The translations under genes were made by a program, and so were the position numbers. A model generated the notes under the pieces. The model saw only the letters and a list, made by a program, of their open reading frames with translations. It was not told the origin of the DNA and did not search any database. Positions 26,736-36,297 of a stretch of DNA of 64,000 nt are shown here, in pieces (the stretch's first letter is position 1; each line of letters starts with the position of its first letter). Where the stretch lies: assembly GCF_007858285.1 (NCBI RefSeq), contig NZ_VFIL01000007.1:1-64000 (forward strand), read 5' to 3'. This stretch comes from Pseudomonas brenneri. GTDB taxonomy: Bacteria; Pseudomonadota; Gammaproteobacteria; Pseudomonadales; Pseudomonadaceae.

Positions 26736-29285
26736 ATGAACGGATCACCCACCGGCAGCGAGGCCGCGACACTGATCGCGCGGCTGGACTGGGCCACAAG
26801 CCCCCTCGGTGATGCCAGCCGCTGGCCGCAAAGCCTGCGCACGGCAATCGATATCGTCATCCACTCTCCGATGCCGATGCTGTTGCTGTGGGGCGACGAA
26901 CTCACACAGATCTACAACGATGGCTTCGCCCTGCTGGCCGGCAACAAACACCCCCAGGCCTTCGGCCAACCCACCCATTTGGTCTGGCCGGAACTGCAAC
27001 ACTTCACCGACCCGATCTACAGCGCCGTCCTCACCGGCCAGGTGCGTACCTTTACCGAGCAACGATTTGTCCTGCAGCGCAATCACCGCGATACGGAAAT
27101 CTGGCTGGACCTGACCTACAGCCCGATTCGCGATGAACGTGGCCGGGTCGCCGGGATCCTGGGGACGGCGATTGAAACCAACGAACGCCGGCAACTGGCC
27201 CAAGAGCTGCAACAACGCTCCGACGCCAGCCTCAAGGCCCAGCACAACACCGAGCAACGCCTGCAACTGGCCCTGGCCGCCACTGATGCGGTAGGCACCT
27301 GGGACTGGGACATCAGCGAAGATCGCTTTATCGCCGACAGCCATTTCGCCCAGTTGCATGGGGTTGATCCATGCAATGCCCAACAGTTGCCCATCAGCGA
27401 TTACCTGCAAGGCGTGCACCCAGAAGACCGCGGCATGGTCGCCCGCAGCATCAAGCATTGCATTACCCATGGCACCGAGTACGCCGAAGAGTATCGCCTG
27501 CTCCAGGCGGACGGCCAGGTGCGCTGGGTGTTTGCCCGTGGCCGCTGCTACAAGGATCACCACGGCCGGCCGGCGCGCTTTCTCGGCGCCGCGCTGGACC
27601 TGACCGAACGCAAGCAGACCGAACAAGCCCTGCGCCAGAGCCAGACCGAGCTGCAGTTGATCATCAACGCCATGCCGGTGCTGATCGGCTATGTCGACCA
27701 CGAAGAACGCTTTCGCCTGAACAACAGCGCCTACCTCGACTGGTATGGGCTGACGCCGCAAGAGCTGTATGGCAAGACCATTCGCGAAGTCATCGGCGCC
27801 GAGATCTATGCCGGGCGCGCCGATAAAATCGCGGCCGCGCTCAAGGGTAAGGCCTGCAGTTTTGTCACCATCACCCCCCACCGCGATGGCCGGCCACGGC
27901 ATGCGTTGATGAAGTACCTGCCGCGCTTCAGCGCGGACGGCTCGGTCAACGGCTTCTATATCTTTGTGATCGATGAGACCGAACGCAAACTCACCGAAGA
28001 AGCGCTGCGCCATCTCAATGACAACCTGGAAGAGCGCGTGGTCCAGCGCACCCAGGCCCTGGCCGAAGCCAACCAGCGCCTGCAAAACGAGATGTTCGAG
28101 CGCGAGCGCGCTGAAGACGCCCTGCGCCATGCGCAAAAAATGGAAGCGGTCGGTCAGCTTACCGGCGGTATCGCCCATGACTTCAACAACATGCTCACCG
28201 GGATCATTGGCAGCCTGGACCTGATGCAGCGCTACCTCGCCGCCGGACGTAGCGATGAGATTGGCCGCTTCACCGAAGCCGCCGTGTCCTCGGCCCATCG
28301 CGCGGCCGCGTTGACCCACCGCCTGCTGGCCTTCTCCAGGCGCCAGTCCCTGGATCGCCGCCCCCTGGACCCGAACCAGTTGGTCGCGTCACTGGAAGAA
28401 CTGTTCCGCCGCACCAAAGGCGCCCATATCGACCTCAAGGTGCAACTGGGCAACGATATCTGGCCGGTGAACACCGACGCCAGCCAACTGGAAAACGCCC
28501 TGCTCAACCTGGTGATCAACGCCCGCGACGCCATGCCCGATGGCGGGCTGCTGAGCATCGAGACGGCCAACAGCTACCTGGACGGTACTGACATCACCAC
28601 CCTGGAGCCCGTCAAGGCCGGTGATTATGTGATGCTTGGCGTATGCGACAACGGCGCCGGGATGACGCCAAAGATCCTGGCCAAGGCCTTCGACCCGTTC
28701 TTCACCACCAAGCCCATCGGCCAGGGCACCGGCCTGGGTCTGTCGATGATTTATGGCTTTGCCCAGCAATCCGGCGGCCACGTCACGATCCATAGCGAGC
28801 CGGGCCGAGGCACCTGCGTGCGCCTGTACCTGCCGCGCCTGCATGGCACCGCGCTGGAAAAAGTCCTGCCGCAAAGCCCCATGGAAGCGCCGGTGGCGCG
28901 GGACGGCGAAGCCGTGGTGGTGGTCGAAGACGATACGGCGGTGCGCATGCTGGTGGTCAACCTGCTGGATGAGCTGGGCTACACTGCCCACCAGGCCGCC
29001 GACGCGCGGGCGGCCTTGCCGTTGCTGGAGTCTGACCTGCGGGTGGACTTGCTGGTGACGGATGTCGGCCTGCCCGGCATGAACGGCCGGCAACTGGCGG
29101 AAATCGCCCGCCAGCATCGCCCGCAGCTCAAAGTGCTGTTCATGACCGGTTATGCCGAAACGGCGACCGAACGCCAAGGCTTCCTGGAGGACGGTATGGA
29201 CATGGTGGCCAAGCCATTTTCCATCGACCTGCTGGCCACAAAAATCCGCAGCATGATCAACGTCAAAGGCCAAGTTGATGCATAA
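26736..29285 (+). CDS. Hybrid sensor histidine kinase with PAS domains and receiver
   Basis: 849 residues, no clear membrane helices, so probably cytoplasmic. Three PAS-like modules: about 30-150 ([25 protein letters not shown], ending [21 protein letters not shown]), 175-285 ([20 protein letters not shown] and [15 protein letters not shown]), 295-420. HisKA with His481 in GGIAHDFNN, HATPase ([33 protein letters not shown]), then a C-terminal receiver with acidic pair VVVVEDDTA, phosphoacceptor Asp776 ([10 protein letters not shown]) and Lys in MVAKPF. No output partner is adjacent; the receiver may feed a phosphorelay. The signal is unknown. Confidence 0.9.
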   Translation: MNGSPTGSEAATLIARLDWATSPLGDASRWPQSLRTAIDIVIHSPMPMLLLWGDELTQIYNDGFALLAGNKHPQAFGQPTHLVWPELQHFTDPIYSAVLTGQVRTFTEQRFVLQRNHRDTEIWLDLTYSPIRDERGRVAGILGTAIETNERRQLAQELQQRSDASLKAQHNTEQRLQLALAATDAVGTWDWDISEDRFIADSHFAQLHGVDPCNAQQLPISDYLQGVHPEDRGMVARSIKHCITHGTEYAEEYRLLQADGQVRWVFARGRCYKDHHGRPARFLGAALDLTERKQTEQALRQSQTELQLIINAMPVLIGYVDHEERFRLNNSAYLDWYGLTPQELYGKTIREVIGAEIYAGRADKIAAALKGKACSFVTITPHRDGRPRHALMKYLPRFSADGSVNGFYIFVIDETERKLTEEALRHLNDNLEERVVQRTQALAEANQRLQNEMFERERAEDALRHAQKMEAVGQLTGGIAHDFNNMLTGIIGSLDLMQRYLAAGRSDEIGRFTEAAVSSAHRAAALTHRLLAFSRRQSLDRRPLDPNQLVASLEELFRRTKGAHIDLKVQLGNDIWPVNTDASQLENALLNLVINARDAMPDGGLLSIETANSYLDGTDITTLEPVKAGDYVMLGVCDNGAGMTPKILAKAFDPFFTTKPIGQGTGLGLSMIYGFAQQSGGHVTIHSEPGRGTCVRLYLPRLHGTALEKVLPQSPMEAPVARDGEAVVVVEDDTAVRMLVVNLLDELGYTAHQAADARAALPLLESDLRVDLLVTDVGLPGMNGRQLAEIARQHRPQLKVLFMTGYAETATERQGFLEDGMDMVAKPFSIDLLATKIRSMINVKGQVDA

Positions 29286-29326
29286 TCGCGCGCCTTCAAG
29301 CCCGACCGTTGCAAGGTAACTGCCCG

Positions 29327-29602
29327 ATGAAAGCCCAAGCCCGTCATATCCTGGTCAAGACCAGCGAAGAAGCCGAACAGCTCAAGCAACGTATTGCCAA
29401 GGGCGAAGCCTTTGATGTGCTGGCCAAGAAGTTCTCCACCTGCCCGTCCGGCAAGCGCGGTGGCGACCTCGGTGAAGTACGGCCGGGACAGATGGTCGGG
29501 GTGATCGATGCGGTGATTTTCAAGAAGCCGCTGCGGGTGGTACACGGCCCGATCAAGAGCAAGTTTGGTTATCACCTGGTGCAGGTGTTCTACCGCGACT
29601 GA
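29327..29602 (+). CDS. Parvulin-type peptidyl-prolyl isomerase (second copy)
   Basis: Start at 29327 (MKAQARHILVKT) with AAGGT before it. 91 residues, a free parvulin domain: ARHILVKTSEEAEQLKQRI, STCPSGKRGGDLGEVRPGQMV, FGYHLVQVFYRD. It is about half identical by eye to the 14517 copy. Follows the hybrid kinase by 41 bp on the same strand. Probably cytoplasmic prolyl isomerase. Confidence 0.92.
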   Translation: MKAQARHILVKTSEEAEQLKQRIAKGEAFDVLAKKFSTCPSGKRGGDLGEVRPGQMVGVIDAVIFKKPLRVVHGPIKSKFGYHLVQVFYRD

Positions 29603-29619
29603 GCGCTTGGCTCAAAACC

Positions 29620-29700
29620 GCTATCGCAGGCAAGCCAGCTCCCACACTTGGAGGTGTGAACCCGCCCAAAATGTGGGAGCCGGGCTTGCCCGCGATCCGC
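29620..29700. repeat. Two REP units, GCAGGCAAGCCAGC and GCGGGCAAGCCCGG types
   Basis: GCTATCGCAGGCAAGCCAGC..TCCCACA (29620-29646) and TGTGGGAGCCGGGC..CCCGCGATC (29672-29697), back to back between the convergent parvulin and kinase genes. Confidence 0.8.
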
Positions 29701-29719
29701 CGCAGGCGACCTTACACTC

Positions 29720-30628
29720 TCAATCCCTGGGAATCAGCGCCCCCGGAACCTGGATCACCCGGCTCGCCAGCCAATGCCCAGCCAAGGCTGCCTCTTGCGG
29801 CGAACCACCGCGCAGCCGGCTGGCCAGGTACGCCGCGCTGAACGAATCCCCCGCCGCCGTGGTGTCCACCACCTGCTCGACCACCACCGCCGGCACCGCG
29901 AAACGTTCAGCGCCACAACGAATCAGACAATCATCCGCCCCGCGCTTGAGCACCACTTCACTGATGTCCGGGTAGGCGGCGAACACCTGCTCGCTGTCGA
30001 CATAGCCAAACAAGGCCCGTTCATCGTCCTCGGTGAGCAAGGCCATATCCACATGGGCAAGCACCTGCCGATAGGCCGCGCGAGCAGCTTCGACACCGGC
30101 CCACAGACGTGGACGGTAGTTATTGTCGAACACCACCCGAGCACCGCGCTGGCGGGCTTCAACCAAGACCGCCAACAGGCGTTCGCGCCCTGTTTCGCCC
30201 AATACAGCCAGGGTAATACCGCTGAAATACAACACGTCATAACTCGGCAAGGCAGCTAGAATCGGTTCGGCCGCAGGCGTGGTGAAACAGTCGCGCACCG
30301 CCGCTTCGTTGCGCCAGTAGAGAAACTTACGCTCACCGCTGGCATCGGTCTGGATGCAATACAAACCCGGCAGGCGCCCCGGCAGACGCTGGACCTGTTC
30401 CAGGCCCAGACCTTCAGCGGCCCATTGCTGGCACATGGCATCACTGAAACTGTCATCGCCCAGGGCGGTGACGTAGTCCACCGTGCTGTGTGCGCCGAGT
30501 TCGCGGCGCAGGTAGACGGCGGTGTTCAAGGTATCGCCGCCGAAGCTCTGTTGCAGGCTGCCGTCGGCGCGGTGTTGCAATTCGATCATGCATTCGCCGA
30601 TCAGGGCGATGCGGGGGATTGGCTTCAT
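29720..30628 (-). CDS. kdgK: PfkB-family sugar kinase, 2-keto-3-deoxygluconate kinase-like
   Basis: Start at 30628 (MKPIPRIALIGECMIEL) with GGAG 13 bases upstream; the frame extends further only through a REP. 302 residues. Family features: N-terminal ALIGECMIELQHR, substrate-binding SFGGDTLNTAVYL, the sequence VVFDNNYRPRLW, and the ATP/anion-hole motif VVDTTAAGDSFSAAYL with the catalytic Asp. Overall pattern fits KdgK: phosphorylates 2-keto-3-deoxygluconate to KDPG for the Entner-Doudoroff aldolase. It is last in a leftward unit after a DSD1-type dehydratase, which could produce its substrate from D-glucosaminate (inference). Confidence 0.82.
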   Translation of the reverse strand: MKPIPRIALIGECMIELQHRADGSLQQSFGGDTLNTAVYLRRELGAHSTVDYVTALGDDSFSDAMCQQWAAEGLGLEQVQRLPGRLPGLYCIQTDASGERKFLYWRNEAAVRDCFTTPAAEPILAALPSYDVLYFSGITLAVLGETGRERLLAVLVEARQRGARVVFDNNYRPRLWAGVEAARAAYRQVLAHVDMALLTEDDERALFGYVDSEQVFAAYPDISEVVLKRGADDCLIRCGAERFAVPAVVVEQVVDTTAAGDSFSAAYLASRLRGGSPQEAALAGHWLASRVIQVPGALIPRD

Positions 30629-30651
30629 GTCACAGATCTCCAAATACACCT

Positions 30652-30759
30652 CCACTGTAGGAGCGAGCTTGCTCGCGAAAAACTCAAGATCGCCACGGGT
30701 TGTCAGATAGCCAGCGCTATCGTTGACGATTTTCGCGAGCAAGCTCGCTCCTACAGTGG
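30652..30759. repeat. REP doublet, GTAGGAGCGAGC type
   Basis: Inverted arms CCACTGTAGGAGCGAGC.. and ..GCTCGCTCCTACAGTGG enclose about 50 bp within the 139-bp gap between the PLP enzyme and kinase genes. Confidence 0.9.
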
Positions 30760-30767
30760 GCCGCGGT

Positions 30768-31976
30768 CTAGAAGCAGGTACGCAGCGACTCAACCACCTG
30801 CAACTGCTCATCCACCAGGCACCCCACCTGCCACTTGTCGAAGGTCAGGCACGGGTGCGAGGTGCCAAAGGAGATGATGTCGCCAATGCGCAGCTCAACC
30901 CCCGCCGCCACACTCATGAACGCATGCTGGTCCATCACCGCCGTGACCTTGCAGCCACTCACATCATCGCCCGCCGCCGGCAGCACGCCGGCCTTGTAGC
31001 GTTTGAGCGGCACCGGCAAGCCGGCGTCGTAGGCCACGTCACGCTTGCCCAGGGCAATCACCGCAAACCCCGGCTCCGGCAACGACTGCACATGAGCCCA
31101 GACTTCCAGGGCCGGGCGCAAGCCTTCGCTGAGGTCGCTGCGCCGGTCGAGCACACAGCATTGCGCCTCCTTGTAGATGCCATGGTCGTGGGCCACATAG
31201 CTGCCAGGGCGCAGCACGCTGAGGAAACGCCCCTCGGCATTTTGCGCGGCGAAGGACTCGGCGATCAGGTCATACCAGGCCGAACCCGAGGCCGTGATGA
31301 TCGGCTTGCCCAGGTCGAAAGCACCGCTGTTCTGCATATCCACCGCCAGGCGTACCAGGGACGCGGCAAACTCGCGGATACCACGGATGGCATGCTCGCC
31401 ATGGATCACCCCTTCGTAACCTTCGATACCCGTAAGCGCCAGGGCCGGCTGGGCCTTGATCGCCCGTGCCAGGTCCAGCACCTCTTGCTCGCTGCGACAG
31501 CCACAGCGCCCGCCGACCACACCGTACTCGATCATCACGTTCAGGCGCAGGCCACGGGCAGCGAAGAACGCACCGAGGTCAGCCACGTTGTCCGGGTGGT
31601 CGACCATGCAATGGAAGTCAAAACCCGGGTCAGCCAACAGCTCGGCGATCAACGCCATGTTCGGTGCGCCCACCAATTGGTTGGCCATCAACACCCGACG
31701 CACCCCGCCGGCATAGGCCGCGCGAGTCTGTACTGCCGTGGCCAGGGTGATGCCCCAGGCGCCTTGCGCCAACTGACGCTCAAACAGCGCCGGCATCATG
31801 CTGGTCTTGCCATGGGGCGCCAGTTGCGCGCCGCTTTTGCTGACAAAGTCCTGCATCCAGCGAATGTTGTGTTCCAGTGCAGCACGGTGCAGCACCAGGG
31901 CTGGCAGGCTGACGTCGCGCACCAGGTGGGCACCGCTGGCAGCAGCGCCTTTTTCAACAGCATTGAAGGCAGACAT
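30768..31976 (-). CDS. DSD1/D-threonine-aldolase-fold PLP enzyme (candidate D-glucosaminate dehydratase)
   Basis: Start at 31976 (MSAFNAVEKGAAAS) with GGAG before it, 402 residues. Fold type III PLP enzyme: N-terminal alanine racemase-like barrel with the PLP-binding Lys in LAPHGKTSMMPALF, VDHPDNVADLGAF, LNVMIEYGVVGGRCG and a C-terminal metal-site HPCLTFDKW, the D-serine dehydratase-like domain with His and Cys ligands. Relatives include D-threonine aldolase, D-serine dehydratase and P. fluorescens D-glucosaminate dehydratase, a Mn- and PLP-dependent enzyme of similar size giving 2-keto-3-deoxygluconate and ammonia. The adjacent KDG-kinase-like gene and RidA, which clears enamine/imine intermediates of PLP dehydratases, favour that reaction; a D-hydroxyamino acid substrate is the alternative. 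Confidence 0.82.
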   Translation of the reverse strand: MSAFNAVEKGAAASGAHLVRDVSLPALVLHRAALEHNIRWMQDFVSKSGAQLAPHGKTSMMPALFERQLAQGAWGITLATAVQTRAAYAGGVRRVLMANQLVGAPNMALIAELLADPGFDFHCMVDHPDNVADLGAFFAARGLRLNVMIEYGVVGGRCGCRSEQEVLDLARAIKAQPALALTGIEGYEGVIHGEHAIRGIREFAASLVRLAVDMQNSGAFDLGKPIITASGSAWYDLIAESFAAQNAEGRFLSVLRPGSYVAHDHGIYKEAQCCVLDRRSDLSEGLRPALEVWAHVQSLPEPGFAVIALGKRDVAYDAGLPVPLKRYKAGVLPAAGDDVSGCKVTAVMDQHAFMSVAAGVELRIGDIISFGTSHPCLTFDKWQVGCLVDEQLQVVESLRTCF

Positions 31977-31993
31977 GGGGTTACTCCGTTTTG

Positions 31994-32758
31994 CTATTCG
32001 TTGATGCGCCGGGCCAGATTGTTGGCGCTTTCGATCAGCACCCGGCGATAGTCGTTGTAGTTGTTCTTGGCGTCGGCCCGTGGAGCGACGATGCACAGGG
32101 TCGCAATGGCGATACCCTGGGCATCGCGTACCGGGGCGGCAAAGCAGTGGGTAAAGGTGTCGGCGACGCTGTCGAAGGAGAAAAAACCATCGACCGTGGC
32201 CTGGCGGATTTGCCCGAGGAAAGTCTCCAGGGGCAGGCGCTGGCCGTCCGGCAGGATGAAGTCATCGTGGTCGATCAAGTCGATAATCTGCTGGTCGCTC
32301 AAGTGCCCAAGTAACAGGCGCCCGGAAGCCGTCCAGGGGATTGGCGCGTTCTCACCGATGTCCGAGGAAATGCGGAAATGCCGCTCGCCCTCGCGCATCA
32401 GCGCCACCGTGTATTTACGCCCGTTGAGCAGGCACATCTGCGCCGTTTCATGGGTCTGGCTGACGATCTCCTGCAGGGCGTGATCGGCCTCGCGGGTCAG
32501 GTCGAAATGACGCAAGTGGGCCTGCCCGAGGAAGTACAGCTGACGGCCCAGGTAGACGTGGCCGTCCTTGCCCACCGCTTCGAGAATCCGCCGCTCCAAT
32601 AGGGACGCGACCAGCTCATAGACCGTGGACTTGGGGCTGCCGATGCCGCTGGCGATATCGTTGGGGCGCAGGGGCTGGCCGACTTCCTTGAGAAAATCGA
32701 GGATATCGAACGCTCGGTCGAGGCCTTTGGCGCGGCGTTTGATGGTGTCTTCGGTCAT
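31994..32758 (-). CDS. IclR-family transcriptional regulator
   Basis: Start probably at 32758 (MTEDTIKRRAKGLDRAFDIL), 254 residues; an ATG at 32839, directly after the RidA stop, would add 27 poorly conserved residues. Winged HTH (LRPNDIASGIGSPKSTVYELVASL) followed by the IclR effector domain (TASGRLLLGHLSDQQIIDLI, FDSVADTFTHCFAAPVRDAQGIAIATLCIVAP). The family includes KdgR, regulator of 2-keto-3-deoxygluconate catabolism. It sits inside the operon it most likely controls, between RidA and the PLP enzyme. Confidence 0.88.
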   Translation of the reverse strand: MTEDTIKRRAKGLDRAFDILDFLKEVGQPLRPNDIASGIGSPKSTVYELVASLLERRILEAVGKDGHVYLGRQLYFLGQAHLRHFDLTREADHALQEIVSQTHETAQMCLLNGRKYTVALMREGERHFRISSDIGENAPIPWTASGRLLLGHLSDQQIIDLIDHDDFILPDGQRLPLETFLGQIRQATVDGFFSFDSVADTFTHCFAAPVRDAQGIAIATLCIVAPRADAKNNYNDYRRVLIESANNLARRINE

Positions 32759-32839
32759 GGCAGTCTTCGGTCCGGAAATCATAGGGCTTGCACCCAATCC
32801 CCTGTGGGATTGGATTTGAGTGGTCTTCAGATCGGGCAT

Positions 32840-33229
32840 TTAGCCTTTTTTCTTGTAGGCCACGCAATCGATCTCAACCTTGCAATCGACCATCATGTTC
32901 GCCTGCACACAGGCCCGTGCCGGGGCATGTTCGGGGGTGAAGTATTCGCCGAACACCTTGTTGAAACTCCAGAAATCCCGTGGATCTTCCAGCCATACAC
33001 CGACACGCACCACGTCTTCAAGACCATAACCGGCCTCTTCCAGGATCGCGACGACGTTCTTCATGGTCTGGTGGGTCTGCTCGACAATCCCGCCATTGAT
33101 GATTTCGCCCTCCACCGCCGGCACCTGCCCGGACACATACAACCAGCCATCCGCTTCCACCGCGCGGGCAAACGGGCGGGGTTGGCCGCCACCTGCAGTG
33201 CTGCCAGCGCCGTAACGAGTAATGCTCAT
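32840..33229 (-). CDS. RidA-family enamine/imine deaminase
   Basis: 129 residues. RidA fold: FARAVEADGWLYVSGQVPA at the start, TMKNVVAILEEAGYGLEDVVRVGVWLEDP in the middle, and the catalytic-type Arg in HAPARACVQANMM followed by VEIDCVAYKK. Hydrolyses reactive enamine/imine products of PLP dehydratases. Its place in one operon with a PLP enzyme of the DSD1 family fits removal of such an intermediate. It starts 15 bp after the transporter ATPase gene. Confidence 0.88.
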   Translation of the reverse strand: MSITRYGAGSTAGGGQPRPFARAVEADGWLYVSGQVPAVEGEIINGGIVEQTHQTMKNVVAILEEAGYGLEDVVRVGVWLEDPRDFWSFNKVFGEYFTPEHAPARACVQANMMVDCKVEIDCVAYKKKG

Positions 33230-33244
33230 AAAGTTGCTCCTTGA

Positions 33245-34012
33245 TTAAAAACGAATATTTTTCAGAAATTCCGCCAAGCGCGGTGATTGGGGGCGCTCGA
33301 AGATAGCCTTCGGCGGCCCCTGCTCTTCAATCCGGCCCTGGTTCATAAATACGATGTTGTCCGAGACCTCGTAGGCAAAGCGCATTTCATGGGTCACCAG
33401 CAGCATGGTCATGCCCTCTTGCGCCAGGTTCTTGATCACACTGAGCACTTCGCCCACCAACTCCGGGTCCAGCGCCGAGGTCACTTCGTCGAACAGCATC
33501 AGGCTCGGGTTCATCGCAATCGCCCGGGCAATTGCCACGCGTTGCTGCTGGCCGCCAGACAACTGACCGGGGAAGTGGTTGCGCCGTTCCAGGAGGCCGA
33601 CGCGCTCCAGCCATTTTTCTGCCAGGGCCACCGCTTCGTCCTTGCCCATGTGCTTGACCTTGAGCAGGCCCAGGGTAACGTTCTGCAACGCGGTCAGATG
33701 AGGGAACAGGTTGAATTGCTGGAACGCCATGCCGGTCATCGCGCGATGTTGGGCGATGACCTTTTCCGGATGGCGCACGCGTTTGCCGGCGACATCGCGG
33801 TAACCGATGGACTCACCGTCGAGGGTGATCTGCCCACCCTGGAACTCTTCCAGCAGGTTGACGCAACGCAGCAGTGTGGTCTTGCCCGAGCCGCTGGAGC
33901 CGATCAACGTCACGACGTTGCCACGTTGCAGCGACAGATCGACGCCCTTGAGCACTTCGACCGCGCCATATTGCTTGCGCAGGCCGCTGATGTTGAGCAA
34001 TGGTTGATTCAT
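33245..34012 (-). CDS. Polar amino acid-type ABC importer, ATP-binding subunit
   Basis: 255 residues: Walker A GSSGSGKTTLLRCVN, Q loop GMAFQQFNLFPHLTALQNV, signature LSGGQQQRVAIARAI, Walker B LMLFDEVTSALDPELVGEVL, H-loop VTHEMRFAYEVSD. The FQQFNLFPHLTALQNV segment is characteristic of GlnQ/HisP-type (PAAT) transporters. The start overlaps the stop of the upstream permease gene (ATGA). Works with the two permeases and the binding protein of the same operon. Confidence 0.93.
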   Translation of the reverse strand: MNQPLLNISGLRKQYGAVEVLKGVDLSLQRGNVVTLIGSSGSGKTTLLRCVNLLEEFQGGQITLDGESIGYRDVAGKRVRHPEKVIAQHRAMTGMAFQQFNLFPHLTALQNVTLGLLKVKHMGKDEAVALAEKWLERVGLLERRNHFPGQLSGGQQQRVAIARAIAMNPSLMLFDEVTSALDPELVGEVLSVIKNLAQEGMTMLLVTHEMRFAYEVSDNIVFMNQGRIEEQGPPKAIFERPQSPRLAEFLKNIRF

Positions 34013-34659
34013 GGCAAGGCCACCCGCTTTTCAATGTAGCGCCCGAATAACTCGATGGCGTAGTTGATGACAAAGAACAGAAACCCGGCGAACAGGTAGA
34101 ACTCCAGGGTCATGAAGGTCCGCGCGATGACTTGCTGGGTACTCAACAGCAATTCGGCAACGCCGATCACCGACAACAGGGTCGAGGCCTTGACGATCTC
34201 AGTGGAGGAATTGACCCAGGTCGGCAAAATCTGCCGCAGCGCCTGGGGCAACAACACATACCCCAGGGACTGGTAGAAGGTCAGCCCGATGGCCTTGCCG
34301 GCCTCCAGTTGCCCACGGGGAATGGCTTGCAGCGCACCGCGCACAATCTCGGCGACATGGGAGCCGCAAAACAGCGTCAGGCCCAGGGCGCCGGCCTGGA
34401 AAGCACTGATCTGCCAGCCGAGCGCCGGCGCCATGTAGAAACAGGCCAGCACCAACACAAACACCGGGGTACCCCGGATCAGGTCGACGTACAGGCGAAA
34501 CGGCGCGCGCATCCAGAACTTGCCGTAGGTCAGCACCAGCCCGGCGACGATGCCGATCAGGGTGCCGAAGATAATCGCCAGCACCGAGCAATACACGCTG
34601 GTCTGGAACCCAGTCCAGAGGGTTTCCCGGGCGATCCACAACTCATGCAGCCAATACAT
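34009..34659 (-). CDS. ABC importer permease (HisM/GlnP type)
   Basis: 216 residues, about five helices. N-terminal TLWTGFQTSVYCSVLAIIFGTLIGI, then VDLIRGTPVFVLVLACFYMAPALG and the EAA-like loop GQLEAGKAIGLTFYQSLGYVLLPQALRQILPTWVNS. The RGTP motif and size identify a PAAT-family permease. Overlaps the ATPase gene by four bases and follows the other permease by 12 bp. Confidence 0.92.
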   Translation of the reverse strand: MYWLHELWIARETLWTGFQTSVYCSVLAIIFGTLIGIVAGLVLTYGKFWMRAPFRLYVDLIRGTPVFVLVLACFYMAPALGWQISAFQAGALGLTLFCGSHVAEIVRGALQAIPRGQLEAGKAIGLTFYQSLGYVLLPQALRQILPTWVNSSTEIVKASTLLSVIGVAELLLSTQQVIARTFMTLEFYLFAGFLFFVINYAIELFGRYIEKRVALP

Positions 34660-34671
34660 GGAAAACCCCTC

Positions 34672-35343
34672 TTATCGACGGATCGCCAAACGCTGCTCCA
34701 GGTAACGCAGCAGCATGGCGATGAGGTAACAGGCAGCCACATAGAGCGCAGTCGTCACCAGCCAGGTTTCAATCACCCGGTAGCTTTCGACGTTGATCTT
34801 GCGGGCGTAATAGGTCAGCTCCGGCACGGCAATCGCGGCCGCCAGGGAGGTGTCCTTGAACAGCGAGATAAAGTTGTTCGACAGGGCCGGCAGCACATTG
34901 CGCAGCATTACTGGCACGGTGATATAGGCGCGGATCTGCCACTCACCCAGGCCAATCGCCAGGCCTGCCTCGCGCAAGCCCTTGGGGATATTCAACAGGC
35001 CGGCACGGAACACTTCGGTCAGGTAGGCGCCGGCGTACAACGACAGGGTGATGATGAACGAGGGGATCTTGTCCAGGCGGATGCCCAGGCTGGGCAAGGC
35101 GAAATAGATCAACAGGATCAGCACCAGGATCGGCGTGTTGCGCACCACCGTCACATACACCGAGGCCAGGATGCGTAACGCGCGGTGTTTGGACAGCATG
35201 GCAAAGGCCATCAACAGGCCAATCACGCAGCCGATGGCAATCGACAGCAAGGCCAGTTGCAGGCCCAGGCCGAGCCCCACCAGCAAGGTGTCGAAATCAC
35301 GCCATACCGCGGCAAAATTCAACTGATAGTTCATGGTCGGCAA
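34672..35343 (-). CDS. ABC importer permease (HisQ/GlnP type)
   Basis: 223 residues with helices at about 15-40, 60-85, 90-115, 150-175 and 185-205. LLVGLGLGLQLALLSIAIGCVIG, VRNTPILVLILLIYFALPSLG and GLREAGLAIGLGEWQIRAYITVPVMLRNVLP are PAAT permease motifs. Pairs with the permease at 34009-34659. Lies 43 bp after the binding-protein gene. Confidence 0.92.
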   Translation of the reverse strand: MPTMNYQLNFAAVWRDFDTLLVGLGLGLQLALLSIAIGCVIGLLMAFAMLSKHRALRILASVYVTVVRNTPILVLILLIYFALPSLGIRLDKIPSFIITLSLYAGAYLTEVFRAGLLNIPKGLREAGLAIGLGEWQIRAYITVPVMLRNVLPALSNNFISLFKDTSLAAAIAVPELTYYARKINVESYRVIETWLVTTALYVAACYLIAMLLRYLEQRLAIRR

Positions 35344-35386
35344 TACCTTGACCGGGGCGCCAGCAACGACGCCCCGCGCTCACAAT

Positions 35387-36235
35387 TCATTTGAACTCGA
35401 CGGGAAAACCAATCGCCGGGGTCGGCAGATCGACACCAAACCACTGTTTGAACGACGCTGCGTAGGTCGGGAACTCCACGCCGGTCATGGCTTCATGCAG
35501 GGCCGTGTTGACGAAATTCAGCCAGTCCTGGTCGCCACGCTTGACCGCACACGCATAGGTTTGCGGGCTCCAGGCGTAGGTAGGGCTACGGTAGCGACCG
35601 GGGTTCTGCACCATCAGGTACTTGACCGAAGACTGGTCGGTGGCGGCGGTGTCGGCACGCCCGGAGTTCACGGCCTGGTACATCAGGTCGACGCTGTCGT
35701 ACTGGTCGACCTTGGCCTTGGGCAGTGCCTGGTGTACCAGTTCTTCGGCGTAGACGTTTTGCAGCACGGCCACGGTGACGTCGTCGCCCGCCGCTTGCAG
35801 GTCTTCGATTTCCTTGTACTTGCTGTTGGCCGGCAACAGCAGGCCGACGCCTTCGCGGTAGTACGGCAAGGTGAACGCCACTTGCTGCGCGCGGCTGGCG
35901 GTAACGGTAATGAACTGGCAGCTCATATCGACTTTGTTGGTCAGCAGGTTGGGAATCCGCGCATCGGATGACTGCACCACAAACTCGACTTTGCTCGGGT
36001 CGTTGAACAGGCCCTTGGCGACGATGCGCCCGATATCGATATCAAAACCCTGCAACTTGCCATCCGCCCCCTGGAAGTGCCACGGCGCATTGGTACTGCC
36101 TGTACCGACGATCAGGTGCCCACGGGAGAGCACGCTGTCGAGTTTGCCGTCTGCCGCCTGCACCAGGCCTGCAAAAGACGCCTGCGCGGCGAAGAGAAAA
36201 ACACACGCTTTGAACACGGAAGGTCGGTGATGCAT
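35387..36235 (-). CDS. ABC importer periplasmic binding protein (family 3)
   Basis: Start at 36235 (MHHRPSVFKACVFLF), with GGAG eight bases before; 282 residues with a signal peptide ending VQAADG. SBP family 3: VLSRGHLIVGTGSTNAPWHFQGADGKLQGFDIDIGRIVAKGL, then SDARIPNLLTNKVDMSCQFITVTASRAQQVAFTLPYY. First gene of the leftward operon. Family 3 proteins bind amino acids and related carboxylates; D-glucosaminate would be a plausible ligand given downstream enzymes, but ligand residues were not examined. Confidence 0.9.
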   Translation of the reverse strand: MHHRPSVFKACVFLFAAQASFAGLVQAADGKLDSVLSRGHLIVGTGSTNAPWHFQGADGKLQGFDIDIGRIVAKGLFNDPSKVEFVVQSSDARIPNLLTNKVDMSCQFITVTASRAQQVAFTLPYYREGVGLLLPANSKYKEIEDLQAAGDDVTVAVLQNVYAEELVHQALPKAKVDQYDSVDLMYQAVNSGRADTAATDQSSVKYLMVQNPGRYRSPTYAWSPQTYACAVKRGDQDWLNFVNTALHEAMTGVEFPTYAASFKQWFGVDLPTPAIGFPVEFK

Positions 36236-36257
36236 GACAAGCACTCCAGGAGTTGTG

Positions 36258-36297
36258 TATTCCGCTATACCGGAACTTGGTATGTAACAACGGAATA
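36258..36297. promoter_or_regulatory. Inverted repeats upstream of the ABC/RidA/PLP operon
   Basis: TTCCG-CTATAC-CGGAA (36260-36275) is a 16-bp palindrome, and TATTCCG (36258-36264) recurs inverted as CGGAATA at 36291-36297. They lie 23 to 62 bp before the first ATG, a position suited to an operator of the operon's IclR regulator. Confidence 0.45.
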
